Positions 14,078 to 24,384 of a DNA stretch of 33,223 bases are shown here, piece after piece (within the stretch, counting starts at the first letter, position 1; every line of letters starts with the position of its first letter). Origin of the DNA: Methanoregula sp. (GTDB taxonomy: Archaea > Halobacteriota > Methanomicrobia > Methanomicrobiales > Methanospirillaceae); contig JAQTSH010000002.1 in the NCBI GenBank assembly GCA_028711405.1, forward strand, positions 1 to 33,223, read 5' to 3'. A model generated the notes under the pieces. It saw only the letters and a list, made by a program, of their open reading frames with translations, did no database searches and was not told the origin of the DNA. Position numbers and translations under genes: made by a program.

Positions 14078-14098
14078 AACAGAAGGATTGATTGACAC

Positions 14099-15112
14099 AT
14101 GCCAAAGATAAACAGACCACGCCGAGGCTCACTTGCATTCAGCCCACGGAAGCGTGCAAAGAGTCCCATACCCAAATACCAGTCCTGGCCCGTGTACACT
14201 GGCGCACCAGTGCTCCAGGGGTTTGCCGGCTACAAAGTGGGGATGACGCATGTTATCATGGTGGATGACCACAAGGACAGCCCGACCGAAGGCAAAGAGA
14301 TCATGGTCCCGGTGACCATCATCGAGATCCCAACTATGAAAATTGCCGCCATCCGCGCGTATGCCTGTGATACCTACGGGAAACACGCATTCACTGAATG
14401 CTGGGCAGACCAGCTTGATAGTGTGCTCTTCCGCAGGATCACGACCCCTGGTGACTATGACCGTGAGGTCGCAAAGAAGAAGTTTGCTGATGCAGTTGCC
14501 GCTGGAATGGTCGCGGAGATTTATGCTCTTGCGTATACGCAACCGGCAATCATCAGCGGTGTACCCAAAAAGGTCCCTGACCTTATGGAGATCAAAATCT
14601 CTGGAGGGGACATAAAAAAACAGTTTGAATTTGCCCAAAGCGTCCTCGGAAAAGAGATCAAGCTGGACAATACCATCCAGACGGGTGCATATGCCGATAT
14701 CACCGCGATCACTACGGGAAAAGGCACACAGGGACCGGTCAAGCGCTGGGGTGTCATGCTCCGCAAGCGCAAGCACTCGGTTGGCGGAAAAGAACGCCAT
14801 GTAGGAACCCTTGGACCCTGGAACCCGCACCACGTACGGTGGCAGGTGCCCCAGAGTGGTCAGATGGGTTACCAGCAGCGCACTGAATTCAACAAACGCG
14901 TCCTTGCGATTGGTGAGAACGGTGCTGAGATCACCCCGAAAGGTGGTTTCCTCCATTATGGTGTCTTAAAGAACCCGTATGTGGTAATCAAAGGGTCCAT
15001 TCCCGGACCTGTAAAGAGACTCGTGAGGATACGCCCGGCAATCCGCCAGGGAGAACACGTCATCAGGGTACCTGCAATCCAGTTCCTGAGCGTCCAGAGT
15101 AAACAGGGGTGA
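14099..15112 (+). CDS. rpl3: 50S ribosomal protein uL3
   Basis: 337 residues, the normal archaeal/eukaryotic-type length. Binds 23S rRNA near the peptidyl transferase centre and the factor-binding region. Family features: [16 protein letters not shown] at the N-terminus, [11 protein letters not shown], and the [19 protein letters not shown] central extension. First gene of the operon; uL4 starts 6 bases after its stop. Confidence 0.97.
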   Translation: MPKINRPRRGSLAFSPRKRAKSPIPKYQSWPVYTGAPVLQGFAGYKVGMTHVIMVDDHKDSPTEGKEIMVPVTIIEIPTMKIAAIRAYACDTYGKHAFTECWADQLDSVLFRRITTPGDYDREVAKKKFADAVAAGMVAEIYALAYTQPAIISGVPKKVPDLMEIKISGGDIKKQFEFAQSVLGKEIKLDNTIQTGAYADITAITTGKGTQGPVKRWGVMLRKRKHSVGGKERHVGTLGPWNPHHVRWQVPQSGQMGYQQRTEFNKRVLAIGENGAEITPKGGFLHYGVLKNPYVVIKGSIPGPVKRLVRIRPAIRQGEHVIRVPAIQFLSVQSKQG

Positions 15113-15118
15113 CGAAAG

Positions 15119-15865
15119 ATGAAAGCGCAGGTTAAGACAATTGAAGGCGGAGTGGCAAAGGAGATCGAACTTCCAGCTCTGTTCTCTGAAGAATATCGCC
15201 CGGACCTGATCAAGAAAGCAGTCATGGCGCTCCAGAGTACCCGCAGGCAGCCGCACGGGACATACCCGTTTGCCGGCATCTGTTCGTCCGCGGTAGGCTG
15301 GGGAAGTGGGCGTGGCGCATCGCACGTCCCCCGTCTCAAGAACGGCTCTCGTGCCGCGAAAGTCCCGCAGGCAAAAGGTGGTCGTGAAGCTCACCCGCCG
15401 GTTGTGGCAAAGATTCTCATAAAAGAGATCAACCAGAAGGAGAAGCAGAAAGCATTCCGGTCCGCAGTCGCGGCAAGCGTTCGGGCAGACCTCATTACCT
15501 GCCGGGGACACCGTTTTGATGGTGCAGTCCCGGTTGTCTTTGAGGACAAATTTGAAACCCTCGAACGCACCCAGGACGTCATTTCAGCGCTGACAAATCT
15601 CGGTCTTTACACGGACATTCTCCGTGCGAAGGATAGCAGGAAGGTCCGCGCAGGCAGGGGCAAGATGCGGGGTCGCAGATACAAACAGAGAAAGAGCCTG
15701 CTTATCGTTACAAACGCCGCACCGCTCCGTGCCGCACGGAATCTTGCCGGTGTTGATGTCGTGACGGTTGACCAGCTGAATGTTGAGCACCTCGCACCCG
15801 GCATGCAGGCAGGACGCCTGACCGTCTGGACTGAAAGTGCCCTTACCCGCCTGGAGGGGAGATAA
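15119..15865 (+). CDS. rpl4: 50S ribosomal protein uL4
   Basis: 248 residues; archaeal uL4. An internal loop (RQPHGTYPFAGICSSAVGWGSGRG, about 42-65) reaches the exit tunnel, and MRGRRYKQRKSLLIV is an rRNA-binding segment. In bacteria uL4 autoregulates this operon through a leader hairpin; whether the archaeal protein does so is unknown, but a leader hairpin is present at 14045-14077. Starts at ATG 15119 with overlapping GGTGACG upstream. Confidence 0.97.
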   Translation: MKAQVKTIEGGVAKEIELPALFSEEYRPDLIKKAVMALQSTRRQPHGTYPFAGICSSAVGWGSGRGASHVPRLKNGSRAAKVPQAKGGREAHPPVVAKILIKEINQKEKQKAFRSAVAASVRADLITCRGHRFDGAVPVVFEDKFETLERTQDVISALTNLGLYTDILRAKDSRKVRAGRGKMRGRRYKQRKSLLIVTNAAPLRAARNLAGVDVVTVDQLNVEHLAPGMQAGRLTVWTESALTRLEGR

Positions 15866-16114
15866 ATGATCCTCAGACACCCGTTCGTCACAGAAAAGGC
15901 AATGGTTCTTCTGGAAAAAGAGAGCAAGATCCAGTTCCTCGTGCACAAGCAGGCTACAAAACACCAGATCAAACGCGAAATTGAAAAATCATTTGACCAG
16001 AAAGTGAAACATGTCGACACACTCATGACCATGCACGGCGAGAAGAAGGCAATCGTGAGTTTTGAGAACGAGAAAGCCGCAGAGGAAATACTCAGCCGGC
16101 TTGGCATAATGTAG
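15866..16114 (+). CDS. rpl23: 50S ribosomal protein uL23
   Basis: 82 residues, normal for archaea. Sits at the tunnel exit and forms part of the SRP and translocon docking site. RHPFVTEKAM at the N-terminus and the VKHVDTLMTMHGEKKAIV strand are typical. It abuts uL4 (stop and start adjacent). Confidence 0.96.
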   Translation: MILRHPFVTEKAMVLLEKESKIQFLVHKQATKHQIKREIEKSFDQKVKHVDTLMTMHGEKKAIVSFENEKAAEEILSRLGIM

Positions 16115-16123
16115 GTGGGGAAC

Positions 16124-16840
16124 ATGGGACATCGCATTACCACACAGAACCGGGGCAGGGGCGGTCCGACCTATCGCGCACCATCCCACCGGTACAAGGC
16201 GGAACTGAAACACATTGGAGACGGCACAAACGATATCACCGGATCCATCATCGATATCGAACACGATCCGGCACGGAACGCACCGATTGCCCTTGTCAAA
16301 CTGGAAGACGGGCAAAAGGTCTACATGCTTGTTACGGAAGGGATCGGTATCGGTGAACCCGTTGCATGGGGAACGGATGTAGCCGTAAAGAACGGAAACA
16401 CGCTTCCGCTCATCAACATCCCGACCGGGTCATTCATCTGCAACATCGAATCCCGACCCAATGACGGTGGCAAGTTTGTCCGGTCGAGCGGGGTCCAGGC
16501 AGTTGTTGTCGACAAGATCGGTGAACGCGTCGGTGTCAGGATGCCCAGTGGAAAGACAAAATGGTTCAATGCACGTTGTCGTGCGACCATCGGCATTGTA
16601 GCCGGGGGCGGACGTGTTGAAAAACCGTTTGTGAAGGCAGGGAATAAATCACACAAGATGCGCAACACCGCATCCAACTGGCCTCGTGTCCGTGGTGTCG
16701 CAATGAACGTGATCGACCACCCGTTTGGTGGCGGAGGTCACCAGCACACGGGTCGTCCCAAGACCATTGCGCGGGGTACTTCTCCGGGCAGGACGGTTGG
16801 ACATGTGGCTGCACGCAGGACAGGTAAGAGCAGGAAGTGA
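16124..16840 (+). CDS. rpl2: 50S ribosomal protein uL2
   Basis: 238 residues from ATG 16124 (MGHRITTQNRGRG), the family-conserved start, with GGTGGGG 4-10 bases upstream; the GTG at 16115 lies inside that ribosome-binding site. uL2 contacts the subunit interface and supports peptidyl transfer. The C-terminal GVAMNVIDHPFGGGGHQHTGRP carries the conserved His of the active loop. Confidence 0.97.
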   Translation: MGHRITTQNRGRGGPTYRAPSHRYKAELKHIGDGTNDITGSIIDIEHDPARNAPIALVKLEDGQKVYMLVTEGIGIGEPVAWGTDVAVKNGNTLPLINIPTGSFICNIESRPNDGGKFVRSSGVQAVVVDKIGERVGVRMPSGKTKWFNARCRATIGIVAGGGRVEKPFVKAGNKSHKMRNTASNWPRVRGVAMNVIDHPFGGGGHQHTGRPKTIARGTSPGRTVGHVAARRTGKSRK

Positions 16841-16845
16841 AGGGT

Positions 16846-17265
16846 ATGGCAGCACCTAAAAAGACACAGAAGAGAATGCCCAGGAGGCGTGAGGAGTTCA
16901 CCTATCGCGGGTATAGGATTGACGAGCTGAAAGCGATGGGGATGAGCGAACTCCTTCCCCTCATGCCAGCCCGTGCACGCCGTAAGATCACGCGCGGTCT
17001 TAATCGCTGCGAAGAGACGTTGCTCGCAAAGATCCGCGAAGGAGACGAGAAGGTACGGACTCATGTGCGGGATATGATCGTTATGCCTGAAATGGTTGGA
17101 AAGACGATTGAAATCTACAATGGAAAGGAATTCTTAAAAGTCGAGTTCCAGCCTGAGTCGGTCTTCCACTATCTTGGCGAATTCGCATTGACGAGACACA
17201 AGGTTACCCACGGTTCTGCCGGTATCGGTGCAACAAGGGGCAGCAAATACGTACCGCTGAAGTGA
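16846..17265 (+). CDS. rps19: 30S ribosomal protein uS19
   Basis: 139 residues from ATG 16846 (GAAGGGT upstream); an in-frame GTG at 16837 overlaps uL2 but adds non-conserved residues. Binds the head of the small subunit near the decoding site. The [15 protein letters not shown] start and the C-terminal [29 protein letters not shown] are typical. Confidence 0.96.
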   Translation: MAAPKKTQKRMPRRREEFTYRGYRIDELKAMGMSELLPLMPARARRKITRGLNRCEETLLAKIREGDEKVRTHVRDMIVMPEMVGKTIEIYNGKEFLKVEFQPESVFHYLGEFALTRHKVTHGSAGIGATRGSKYVPLK

Positions 17266-17270
17266 TGGAC

Positions 17271-17735
17271 ATGGCACGCATTGATTATTCCAACAAGATT
17301 GAGGGTGACAATATCGCGAGAGCGAAAGCAAACGAGCTTCCCATGTCCCCCAAGCATTCCATCGAGATCGCTCATTTCATCCGGCACCAGCACGTCAACG
17401 ACGCGATCGCATACCTCAACCAGGTTATCGCCTTGAAAAAAGCAATCCCGTTCCGGCGCTTCACAAGAAACGTGGCGCACAAACGCGGGCTTCCCGGGAA
17501 CTGGGATGCGGGTCGGTATCCGGTCAAAGCCTCGAAGGCATTTATACGGGTTCTGAACGCGGCAAAGAAGAATGCCGAATATATCGGGATTGACCCGGAG
17601 AAACTGGAGATCATCCATGCCACGGCAAACCGTGGACGCGCCCAGAAGTCATTCTTCCCGCGCGCAATGGGCAGGGCATCTCCTAAAGTCCGTGAAACGG
17701 TGAATATCGAGATCATCGTCCGGGAGGTGGCGTAA
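17271..17735 (+). CDS. rpl22: 50S ribosomal protein uL22
   Basis: 154 residues from ATG 17271 ([13 protein letters not shown]). GTG 17262 and ATG 17265 are in-frame alternatives that would overlap the uS19 end; the family start and the GTGATGG ribosome-binding site favour 17271. uL22 lines the exit tunnel with a long beta-hairpin and contacts all 23S domains. The [18 protein letters not shown] segment is typical of archaea. Confidence 0.95.
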   Translation: MARIDYSNKIEGDNIARAKANELPMSPKHSIEIAHFIRHQHVNDAIAYLNQVIALKKAIPFRRFTRNVAHKRGLPGNWDAGRYPVKASKAFIRVLNAAKKNAEYIGIDPEKLEIIHATANRGRAQKSFFPRAMGRASPKVRETVNIEIIVREVA

Positions 17736-18430
17736 TGGCTGTCGAGAAGAAGTTCATCACTGAAGGTGTGAGGAAAGCCCGCGTTGAGAAGTATCTCTCA
17801 AAGGAACTCAAACGCGCGGGATATGGCGGTATGGATATTGCCCGGACCCCGCTGGGTACACAGGTTACCATCTTTGCAGAAAAACCTGGTATTGTCATCG
17901 GAAAGGGCGGGAAACTCGTCCACCAGCTGACCATGGATCTCGCCCAGAACTACGGCGTCGAATCGCCGCAAATCGAAGTCCAGCAGGTAACAAATCCCAG
18001 TTTCAACGCCCAGATCATGGCGGAGAGGCTGGCAAACGCGCTCGAGCGAGGCTGGTACTTCCGTAAAGCGGGTTCAAGCATCATGCGCCGCGTGATGGAC
18101 TCCGGTGCACTGGGTTGCGAGGTCGTCATTGCCGGTAAGTTGACCGGGGCTCGTGCCCGTACCCAGAAGTTCACGGAAGGCTACATCAAGCACTGCGGTG
18201 AACCGAGTATTAATATCGTCGAGAAAGGCTACGCGGTAGCCATCAAGAAACTCGGTGTTATCGGTGTGCAGGTCAAGATCGTCCCCGCTGATGCCAAGAT
18301 GCCCGACCACTTCACTGTTATCGAACAGGAAAAGAAGAAGGTGGCACCCAAGGTGACGGTAACTGACATTGGTGACATGGACACTGAAGAGCCCGCACTT
18401 CCTGACGAGGACTCGACCGGGGTGCAGTAA
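17735..18430 (+). CDS. rps3: 30S ribosomal protein uS3
   Basis: 231 residues. The start overlaps the uL22 stop (TAATG). A KH domain is visible with the GKGGKLVHQL (G-x-x-G) loop at about residues 56-65, followed by the C-terminal S3 domain (GAEVVIAGKLTGARARTQKF-like). A short acidic tail (DMDTEEPALPDEDS) ends the protein. It sits at the mRNA entry channel. Confidence 0.97.
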   Translation: MAVEKKFITEGVRKARVEKYLSKELKRAGYGGMDIARTPLGTQVTIFAEKPGIVIGKGGKLVHQLTMDLAQNYGVESPQIEVQQVTNPSFNAQIMAERLANALERGWYFRKAGSSIMRRVMDSGALGCEVVIAGKLTGARARTQKFTEGYIKHCGEPSINIVEKGYAVAIKKLGVIGVQVKIVPADAKMPDHFTVIEQEKKKVAPKVTVTDIGDMDTEEPALPDEDSTGVQ

Positions 18431-18633
18431 TGGCAATATTCAGGGCAAAGGATGTCCAGCAGCTCTCTGATGTTGAACTGCAGGAACAACTGGAGAAACT
18501 ACGGATGGAACTCGTCCAGCACTACGGGAAAGTCAGTGCCGGTGGTGCCACGGAAAACCCCGGACACATCGGCGAACTCCGGCGCACTATCGCCCGGATG
18601 CTGACCGAGCAGAACCGCAGGAGAACTGCATGA
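18430..18633 (+). CDS. rpl29: 50S ribosomal protein uL29
   Basis: 67 residues, all-helical; tunnel-exit protein next to uL23. Core LQEQLEKLRMELVQHYGKV and IGELRRTIARMLTEQNRRR are typical. Start overlaps the uS3 stop by one base and its stop overlaps the next ATG (ATGA). Many euryarchaea have sui1 (aIF1) between uL29 and Rpp29; it is absent here. Confidence 0.95.
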   Translation: MAIFRAKDVQQLSDVELQEQLEKLRMELVQHYGKVSAGGATENPGHIGELRRTIARMLTEQNRRRTA

Positions 18634-18914
18634 TCACTTCCCAGAACATCACACGTCACGAATTGATCGGGATGGATGTTCTGGTATCAGGAGCCGCAAA
18701 TCCCCTTCACCGGGGGTTGAGCGGGCGCATTATCGATGAGACAAAGCACATGATCGCCATCCAGACGGTGCAGGGTATAAAACAGGTCCCGAAGATGCAC
18801 AGCAGATTCCGGACGCGCCTTCCGGATGGAACCTTTGTTGAGATTGATGGATCCGCACTGACACTGGCTCCTGAAAAGAGGATCAACCTGCATGAAAAGA
18901 AGAGGATACCATAA
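18630..18914 (+). CDS. rnp1: RNase P protein component 1 (Rpp29/Pop4)
   Basis: 94 residues, normal for archaeal Rpp29. With Rpp21 it binds the specificity domain of RNase P RNA, which matures tRNA 5' ends. An Sm-like beta-barrel is indicated by [29 protein letters not shown], and [15 protein letters not shown]. Translationally coupled on both sides (ATGA with uL29; TAATG with uS17). Confidence 0.93.
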   Translation: MITSQNITRHELIGMDVLVSGAANPLHRGLSGRIIDETKHMIAIQTVQGIKQVPKMHSRFRTRLPDGTFVEIDGSALTLAPEKRINLHEKKRIP

Positions 18915-19240
18915 TGGCACTAAACATTGGATTGAACGTCCCGGTTCCAAAACAGGAATGCAAAGACGTTAACTGTCCGTTTCACGGCACTTTACCGGTG
19001 CGCGGCCAGGTGATCACCGGCAAAGTCGTGAGCGATAGAATGATGGGAACGGTTGTGGTGGCACGGGATTACCTGCACTATATCCGGAAATACAAGCGAT
19101 ACGAGAAACGCATCTCGAAGTTGCATGCACACAACCCCCCCTGCCTCCAGGCAAAGGTGGGCGATATTGTCAAGATCGCTGAGTGCAGACCGCTGTCGAA
19201 GAGCACGACCTTTGTCGTTGTCGAGGTGGAGACTCAATGA
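18914..19240 (+). CDS. rps17: 30S ribosomal protein uS17
   Basis: 108 residues with the archaeal N-terminal extension ([25 protein letters not shown]). The OB-fold core contains [26 protein letters not shown] and [18 protein letters not shown] primary 16S rRNA binder. Stop overlaps the uL14 start (ATGA). Confidence 0.96.
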   Translation: MALNIGLNVPVPKQECKDVNCPFHGTLPVRGQVITGKVVSDRMMGTVVVARDYLHYIRKYKRYEKRISKLHAHNPPCLQAKVGDIVKIAECRPLSKSTTFVVVEVETQ

Positions 19241-19635
19241 AGGCAAAGCAGTCCAAGACGCCGAGAGCGCTTGCGACCGGAACAAAACTGACCTGCGCGG
19301 ACAACACCGGCGCGCGTGTGGTGCAGATCGTATCCGTCTTCGGGTATCATGGTGTACGGCGGCGGCAACCGAAGATGGGACTGGGCGACATTGCCACGGT
19401 GACTGTGAAGAAGGGAACCCCCGACATGAGAAAGAAGCTTGTACGGGCGGTTGTCATCCGTGCGAAGAAAGAGATGCGCCGTCCCAACGGCATGCGCGTC
19501 TCGTTCGATGACAACGCTGTGGTGGTCGTGGACGAGAAGAACGAGCCGAAAGGAACCGAGATCAAAGGACCGGTTGCCCGTGAAGTGGCAGAACGGTTTC
19601 CCAAACTTGGCTCCATGGCAACGATCATTGTGTGA
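19237..19635 (+). CDS. rpl14: 50S ribosomal protein uL14
   Basis: 132 residues from ATG 19237; the longer frame from 19183 is just overlap with uS17. Located at the subunit interface, contacting the factor site. [22 protein letters not shown] and the C-terminal [21 protein letters not shown] are diagnostic. Confidence 0.97.
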   Translation: MKAKQSKTPRALATGTKLTCADNTGARVVQIVSVFGYHGVRRRQPKMGLGDIATVTVKKGTPDMRKKLVRAVVIRAKKEMRRPNGMRVSFDDNAVVVVDEKNEPKGTEIKGPVAREVAERFPKLGSMATIIV

Positions 19636-19644
19636 GGTGGCGGT

Positions 19645-20010
19645 ATGGTGAGAATTGAGAGTAAACAACCAAGAAAACAGAGAAAGGCGCGCTATGATGC
19701 CCCTTCCCACATGAAGACCAAGTTCTTAAACGCCCCCCTGTCATCTGCACTCAAGGAAAAATATACGAAGAAGACCTTACGCGTGGTTAAAGGGGATACT
19801 GTCAAGGTAACCAGAGGAGAACATGCTGGTGAAGAAGGGCTTGTTGATGCAGTTGATATGCGGAAAACAAAACTCATCGTTCATGGTGTTTCTTCAACGA
19901 AAGTTGACGGTACCGAGGTACCGAGAACCATTGATGCGTCCAAAGTCGAGATCACCAAACTGAATCTCGAGGACAAGCGCCGCGTAGCAAAACTCGGGGA
20001 GAGTGAATAA
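19645..20010 (+). CDS. rpl24: 50S ribosomal protein uL24
   Basis: 121 residues. An assembly-initiating 23S binder with a KOW motif (VVKGDTVKVTRGEHAGEEG, about 48-66). ESKQPRKQRKARYDAPSHMK is the typical archaeal N-terminus. GAGGTGG ribosome-binding site upstream; TAATG overlap with eS4. Confidence 0.96.
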   Translation: MVRIESKQPRKQRKARYDAPSHMKTKFLNAPLSSALKEKYTKKTLRVVKGDTVKVTRGEHAGEEGLVDAVDMRKTKLIVHGVSSTKVDGTEVPRTIDASKVEITKLNLEDKRRVAKLGESE

Positions 20011-20735
20011 TGTCAGAACATCTGAAGCGGCTGAATGCGCCTGATTCGTGGCGCATTACCAAGAAAACGACGAAGTTCGTCGCAAAGACTGCGCCAGGTC
20101 CGCACAATGCAAATGCGATGCCGATTGGCGTCTGGCTCCGTGACACCATGGGTTTTGCCGGCACTGCAAAGGAAGTAAAACAGATCCTGAAACAAAAAGA
20201 CGTCCTCATCAATGGAAGACCCTGCAGGAATCCGAATATGGGTATCGGGATCTTTGATATCATTGCACTTCCCCGGATCGGGAAGTATTACCGGATGTTA
20301 CGGGATGTCAAGGGTCGCCACAAGACTGTCGAGATCGATGCCGAAGCAGCCCAGACCCGTCTCTGCAAAATTGAGAACAAGACCACCATCTCCGGTGGCA
20401 GGGTACAGCTGAACCTCCGGTACGGTGCAAACATCCTTGCGGATAATACCTACAAGTCAAATGACTCGATCGTCATCTCCCTAAAACCGGAAGACCGGTT
20501 CAAGATCCTCGATCACTTCCCCTTTGCGACGGGCAACATGGTGATGATCATTGGCGGAAAGCATTCCGGGAAAGTTGCACGGATTGTCGAGATTGTTAAA
20601 ACCTCGGGAAGCGTCTCCAACAGGATCACGCTGGAAGATGAACAGACCAAAACCCGGTTTGACACGATCACACCGTACATCTACATGATCGGCAGAGAAA
20701 CACCCGCAATAGCGAACTGGGGGATGCAAGAGTGA
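20010..20735 (+). CDS. rps4e: 30S ribosomal protein eS4
   Basis: 241 residues. Archaeal/eukaryote-specific small-subunit protein with an S4-type RNA-binding domain (about 40-100), a central domain and a KOW motif ([17 protein letters not shown], about 177-193). Its place between uL24 and uL5 is the standard archaeal order. Confidence 0.96.
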   Translation: MSEHLKRLNAPDSWRITKKTTKFVAKTAPGPHNANAMPIGVWLRDTMGFAGTAKEVKQILKQKDVLINGRPCRNPNMGIGIFDIIALPRIGKYYRMLRDVKGRHKTVEIDAEAAQTRLCKIENKTTISGGRVQLNLRYGANILADNTYKSNDSIVISLKPEDRFKILDHFPFATGNMVMIIGGKHSGKVARIVEIVKTSGSVSNRITLEDEQTKTRFDTITPYIYMIGRETPAIANWGMQE

Positions 20736-21238
20736 CGTCGATGCGTGATATTCACATTGACAAGGTTGTCGTCCACATGGGTGTTGGCGAGAGCGGTGAA
20801 AAACTCGTTAAAGCCGAAAACATCATGAAGACAATCACCGGTCAGCTCCCGATCCGGAGTGTCGCGAAGATGACGCAGCCTGCGTTCAACATCCGAAAAG
20901 GTGCCCCGATTGGCTGTAAAGTGACGCTCCGGGGAGCACCGGCAACGAAGTTCATTGCGACCTCGCTTGGGATCGTCAACAAAACGATCTTCGACAGTCA
21001 GTTTGACAGAAACGGGAACTTCTCATTCGGTATTGAAGAGCACACGGACTTCCCCGGGATGGCATACGATCCTCAGATCGGCATATTCGGCATGGATGTG
21101 AACGTCGTGCTCGAGCGCAAAGGCATCCGTATCACCCGTCGGCGTAAGGAACAGAAGAAACTCCCTTCAAACCAGCGTGTGACCAAGACAGATGCGATTG
21201 CGTTTCTCAAACAGGAATACCAGGTGGAGGTGCGCTGA
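20732..21238 (+). CDS. rpl5: 50S ribosomal protein uL5
   Basis: 168 residues. Binds 5S rRNA and contacts uS13 across the subunit interface. [22 protein letters not shown] and the [15 protein letters not shown] region are typical. The start may be GTG 20732 (GTGA overlap with eS4) or ATG 20741, three codons later; both give a plausible N-terminus. Confidence 0.95.
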   Translation: MTSMRDIHIDKVVVHMGVGESGEKLVKAENIMKTITGQLPIRSVAKMTQPAFNIRKGAPIGCKVTLRGAPATKFIATSLGIVNKTIFDSQFDRNGNFSFGIEEHTDFPGMAYDPQIGIFGMDVNVVLERKGIRITRRRKEQKKLPSNQRVTKTDAIAFLKQEYQVEVR

Positions 21239-21393
21239 TGGGTGGCGAAAAGAAGAAGATTTTCGGTCGCGGTGCCAACGAATGCAAGATGTGCGGGCGC
21301 AAGCAGGGACTTGTACGCCGGTATCACATCATGTTCTGCCGGCAATGCTTCCGTGAGTGGGCACAGAAGATGGGCTTTAAAAAGATGAACTGA
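21238..21393 (+). CDS. rps14: 30S ribosomal protein uS14 (zinc-binding type)
   Basis: 51 residues, small but full length for archaeal uS14. The zinc site is Cys16-x2-Cys19 and Cys34-x2-Cys37 (CKMCG ... FCRQC). ATG 21238 overlaps the uL5 stop by one base (TGATG). The C-terminal [14 protein letters not shown] is typical. Confidence 0.95.
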   Translation: MGGEKKKIFGRGANECKMCGRKQGLVRRYHIMFCRQCFREWAQKMGFKKMN

Positions 21394-21408
21394 GGAGTGA
21401 CTGCAAAC

Positions 21409-21801
21409 ATGACACGATTAAATACGATTGCAGACGGGATGAGTGCGTTAAAGAACGCAAGTGATACCGGAAAGCCCGAGGTCACCATCGAACCTGCCAG
21501 TAAACTCCTCGGTGCGATGCTCTCCATCATGCAGGACTCCGGCTATATCGGGGGCTTCGAATTTATTGATGACGGACGTGGTGGACAACTGAAGGTACAC
21601 CTCACCGGGAAGATCAACAAATGCGGTGTGATTACGCCGCGGTTCTCGGTACAGTTGGATGAGATGGAATACTGGGAAAAACAATACCTGCCCGGTAAGA
21701 ACTTCGGTATCCTGATGCTCTCAACCTCACGCGGCGTCATGTCGCATGAGCAGGCGCGCAAAGAGGGTATCGGTGGCGAACTGCTCGGGTACGTTTACTA
21801 A
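21409..21801 (+). CDS. rps8: 30S ribosomal protein uS8
   Basis: 130 residues from ATG 21409, the standard archaeal length; the earlier GTG at 21397 lies in the GAGGAGTGA ribosome-binding site. A primary 16S binder of the platform. [17 protein letters not shown] and the C-terminal [27 protein letters not shown]-type end are diagnostic. Confidence 0.97.
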   Translation: MTRLNTIADGMSALKNASDTGKPEVTIEPASKLLGAMLSIMQDSGYIGGFEFIDDGRGGQLKVHLTGKINKCGVITPRFSVQLDEMEYWEKQYLPGKNFGILMLSTSRGVMSHEQARKEGIGGELLGYVY

Positions 21802-21814
21802 CGGGGTGCAGATC

Positions 21815-22339
21815 ATGACAACAATACGGAAAGTCAAGATTCCGGAGGGTGTAAAAGCCCAATTGGATGGTATGCAGCTTCGCGTGACGGGACCGAAAGG
21901 ACAGATTTCACGCAACGTCCGTTTCCCTCAGGTGACAGTATCCTGTGACGGCAACGAAGTGATCATCACCACAGAATCCCGACGCAAGGAGACGATGGCG
22001 ATTGTCGGGACGTTTGCGGCGCACACAAAGAACATGTGCCGGGGCGTATCCGAAGGATTCGAGTACCGGATGAAAGTGGTCTACGCCCACTTCCCGATCC
22101 AGTTAAAACTGCAGGGGAACCGGCTTGAGATCAGTAACTTCCTCGGTGAGAAGAAGGCACGGTCTGCCCGTATCGAAGCAGGTGTGACGGCAAAGGTGGC
22201 AAACGATGAGGTTGTGCTCTCCGGCATCGACCGTGAACTGGTGGGAACATCAGCGGCAAACATCGAACATGCAACCCACATCCGCGACCGCGATCCCCGT
22301 GTCTTCCAGGACGGTATATACATTGTCCAGAGGGGTTGA
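21815..22339 (+). CDS. rpl6: 50S ribosomal protein uL6
   Basis: 174 residues from ATG 21815 (GGGGTG upstream); the longer frame from 21746 overlaps uS8 and is not conserved. Two related beta domains; binds near the sarcin-ricin loop. IPEGVKAQLDGMQLRVTGPKG and the C-terminal HIRDRDPRVFQDGIYIV are typical. Confidence 0.96.
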   Translation: MTTIRKVKIPEGVKAQLDGMQLRVTGPKGQISRNVRFPQVTVSCDGNEVIITTESRRKETMAIVGTFAAHTKNMCRGVSEGFEYRMKVVYAHFPIQLKLQGNRLEISNFLGEKKARSARIEAGVTAKVANDEVVLSGIDRELVGTSAANIEHATHIRDRDPRVFQDGIYIVQRG

Positions 22340-22345
22340 AGGGAA

Positions 22346-22795
22346 ATGACAACAGAGATCAAGCGATTAATCCGTGTGCGCACCGATAAAGGTGCCGAGT
22401 TCAAGCGCGACGGATTCGGTAAAAAGCGACAGCTCTCCGCCTCGTGGAGGAAACCCCGTGGACAGCACAACAAGCAGAGGGAGCAGAAGAAGGCAAAAGG
22501 TGCACTTCCAAAACCGGGTTTCGGAAGCCCGGTTGCCGTGAGGGGTATGCATCCCAGCGGGTTCTTTGAAATACTCGCGTTCACGCTCCAGGACCTTGAA
22601 GGTCTTGACCCGGAGACCCAGGCAGTCCGCATCTCGGCAACTGTCGGTAACCGAAAGCGCATTGTCCTCCAGGAGAAGGCGATCTCAGCGGGTCTGAAAG
22701 TGTTAAACGCCCGCGTAGTGAAAGTGCCGGAGACTGCTGAGGAGAAAACAGAAAGCGAAGAAGACGTGACGGCTGAGGTGAAGGACGATGAGTGA
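22346..22795 (+). CDS. rpl32e: 50S ribosomal protein eL32
   Basis: 149 residues. Archaeal/eukaryotic-specific. Conserved RDGFGKKRQLSASWRKPRG and PKPGFGSPVAVRGMHPSG. A family-poor acidic C-terminal tail of about 20 residues (EEKTESEEDV..) follows. Its last 8 bases overlap the eL19 start. Confidence 0.95.
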   Translation: MTTEIKRLIRVRTDKGAEFKRDGFGKKRQLSASWRKPRGQHNKQREQKKAKGALPKPGFGSPVAVRGMHPSGFFEILAFTLQDLEGLDPETQAVRISATVGNRKRIVLQEKAISAGLKVLNARVVKVPETAEEKTESEEDVTAEVKDDE

Positions 22796-23240
22796 CGTCG
22801 CAAAACAGAGGCGTATCGCTGCTTCGCTTTTAAAGTGTGGAGTCAACCGTGTCTGGTTCAACCCGGAAAGCATTTCAGACATTGAGGGTGCGATCTCAAG
22901 AGACGACCTGCGGGGACTCATCACTGATGGAGCCATCAAGGCACACCAGAAGAAAGGTGTCAGCAGGGGCAGGGCGCGCATACGCACTGCCCAGAGGGCA
23001 TATGGGCACCGCAAAGGTGCTGGAAAACGCAAAGGTGCACAGGGCGCACGGACGCCGAGCAAACGGACGTGGATCCAGAAGATCCGCGCCATCCGGAAAG
23101 CACTCGTCACGCTCCGCGAAGCCGGCACCATCGATGCACACCTGTACCGCATCATCTACCGGAAAGCAGCCGGCGGGCAGTTCAGGAGTGTCGCGCATAT
23201 GAAGGCGCAGTTGGAGATCATTACCGGGAGGATGAAGTAA
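22788..23240 (+). CDS. rpl19e: 50S ribosomal protein eL19
   Basis: 150 residues. Forms inter-subunit bridges. [16 protein letters not shown], the basic [20 protein letters not shown] linker and a long C-terminal helix are typical. Starts at ATG 22788 inside the end of eL32, so the two are likely translationally coupled. Confidence 0.96.
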   Translation: MSDVAKQRRIAASLLKCGVNRVWFNPESISDIEGAISRDDLRGLITDGAIKAHQKKGVSRGRARIRTAQRAYGHRKGAGKRKGAQGARTPSKRTWIQKIRAIRKALVTLREAGTIDAHLYRIIYRKAAGGQFRSVAHMKAQLEIITGRMK

Positions 23241-23241
23241 C

Positions 23242-23766
23242 ATGGCGACAGGACCACGGTATTTTGTCCCCTTCCGAAGACGAAGGGAAGGCAAAACCGA
23301 TTACTACCAGCGAACCCGGCTTGTCGTTGCTGACGCACCACGCATGGTCGTACGCAAGACGAACCGACACATCATCATCCAGCTGGTCACCGCCGAGATG
23401 GACGGCGACCGTACTCTGGTATCAGCCAACTCTGCAGAACTGGAAAAATACGGATACGCGGGATCAACCTCCAATACTCCGGCAGCGTACCTGACGGGCA
23501 TGCTCTTTGCGGTTAAAGCAAAGAAAGCCCAGCAGGAACGAGCCATACTGGACATCGGTCTCAACCGCGCAACACGGGGTGCACGGGTATTCGCTGCCCT
23601 CAAAGGGGCAGTTGAAGCCGGACTCGATATACCGTACGGTGAGGAGATCCTCCCCAGCAATGAGCGGGCGAAAGGTGCGCATATTGCCGCATACAAGAAA
23701 GAAGCCGGCACTATCATGCAGAATGTCGAACAGGTGGCAGACGCCATAAAGAAGGAGCTGGTGTAA
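23242..23766 (+). CDS. rpl18: 50S ribosomal protein uL18
   Basis: 174 residues. Binds 5S rRNA in the central protuberance with uL5. [26 protein letters not shown] and a C-terminal helical extension are typical of archaea. Stop abuts the uS5 start. Confidence 0.96.
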   Translation: MATGPRYFVPFRRRREGKTDYYQRTRLVVADAPRMVVRKTNRHIIIQLVTAEMDGDRTLVSANSAELEKYGYAGSTSNTPAAYLTGMLFAVKAKKAQQERAILDIGLNRATRGARVFAALKGAVEAGLDIPYGEEILPSNERAKGAHIAAYKKEAGTIMQNVEQVADAIKKELV

Positions 23767-24384
23767 ATGGCATACGAAAAGGCAGAATGGCGCCCAATCA
23801 CCGGTCTTGGCAAACTCGTCGCTTCGGGAGAGATCAAGAACATCGACCAGGTACTGGAAAGCGGCAGACCCATCAAGGAACCTGAAATCGTCGATATGTT
23901 TCTCCCCGATCTCGAGGATGAGGTTCTCGATATCGCCATGATGCAGCGGATGACCGACTCCGGGCGCCGCGTGCAGTTCCGAGCCGTCGTTATTGTCGGC
24001 AACCGGAACGGCTACATCGGATTCGGACAGGGCAAGGACGTTCAGGTTGGCGACGCGATAAAAAAGGCGATCGTGAAAGCAAAGATGAATATTGTCAAGG
24101 TCCGCCGTGGGTGCGGCAGCTGGGAATGCGGGTGCGATGTGACGCACTCGATCCCGATGCAGGTAGAAGGTACAGCCGGCAGTGTCCGGGTCACCCTCAA
24201 ACCCGCCCCGCAGGGTATCGGGCTTGTCACCGGGGATATCAGTAAAAAGGTGCTTGAGCTTGCCGGTATCCGGGATGCGTGGACCTTTGCACGCGGACAG
24301 ACGCGGACAACGATCAACTTTGCAAAGGCGACCTTTAACGCATTAAAAATGACCAATATGACAAGAATCGGAGGGGCACCGTAA
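23767..24384 (+). CDS. rps5: 30S ribosomal protein uS5
   Basis: 205 residues. A double-stranded RNA-binding fold followed by the C-terminal S5 domain; acts in mRNA entry and decoding accuracy. [29 protein letters not shown] and the [17 protein letters not shown] region are typical archaeal features. TAATG overlap with uL30. Confidence 0.97.
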   Translation: MAYEKAEWRPITGLGKLVASGEIKNIDQVLESGRPIKEPEIVDMFLPDLEDEVLDIAMMQRMTDSGRRVQFRAVVIVGNRNGYIGFGQGKDVQVGDAIKKAIVKAKMNIVKVRRGCGSWECGCDVTHSIPMQVEGTAGSVRVTLKPAPQGIGLVTGDISKKVLELAGIRDAWTFARGQTRTTINFAKATFNALKMTNMTRIGGAP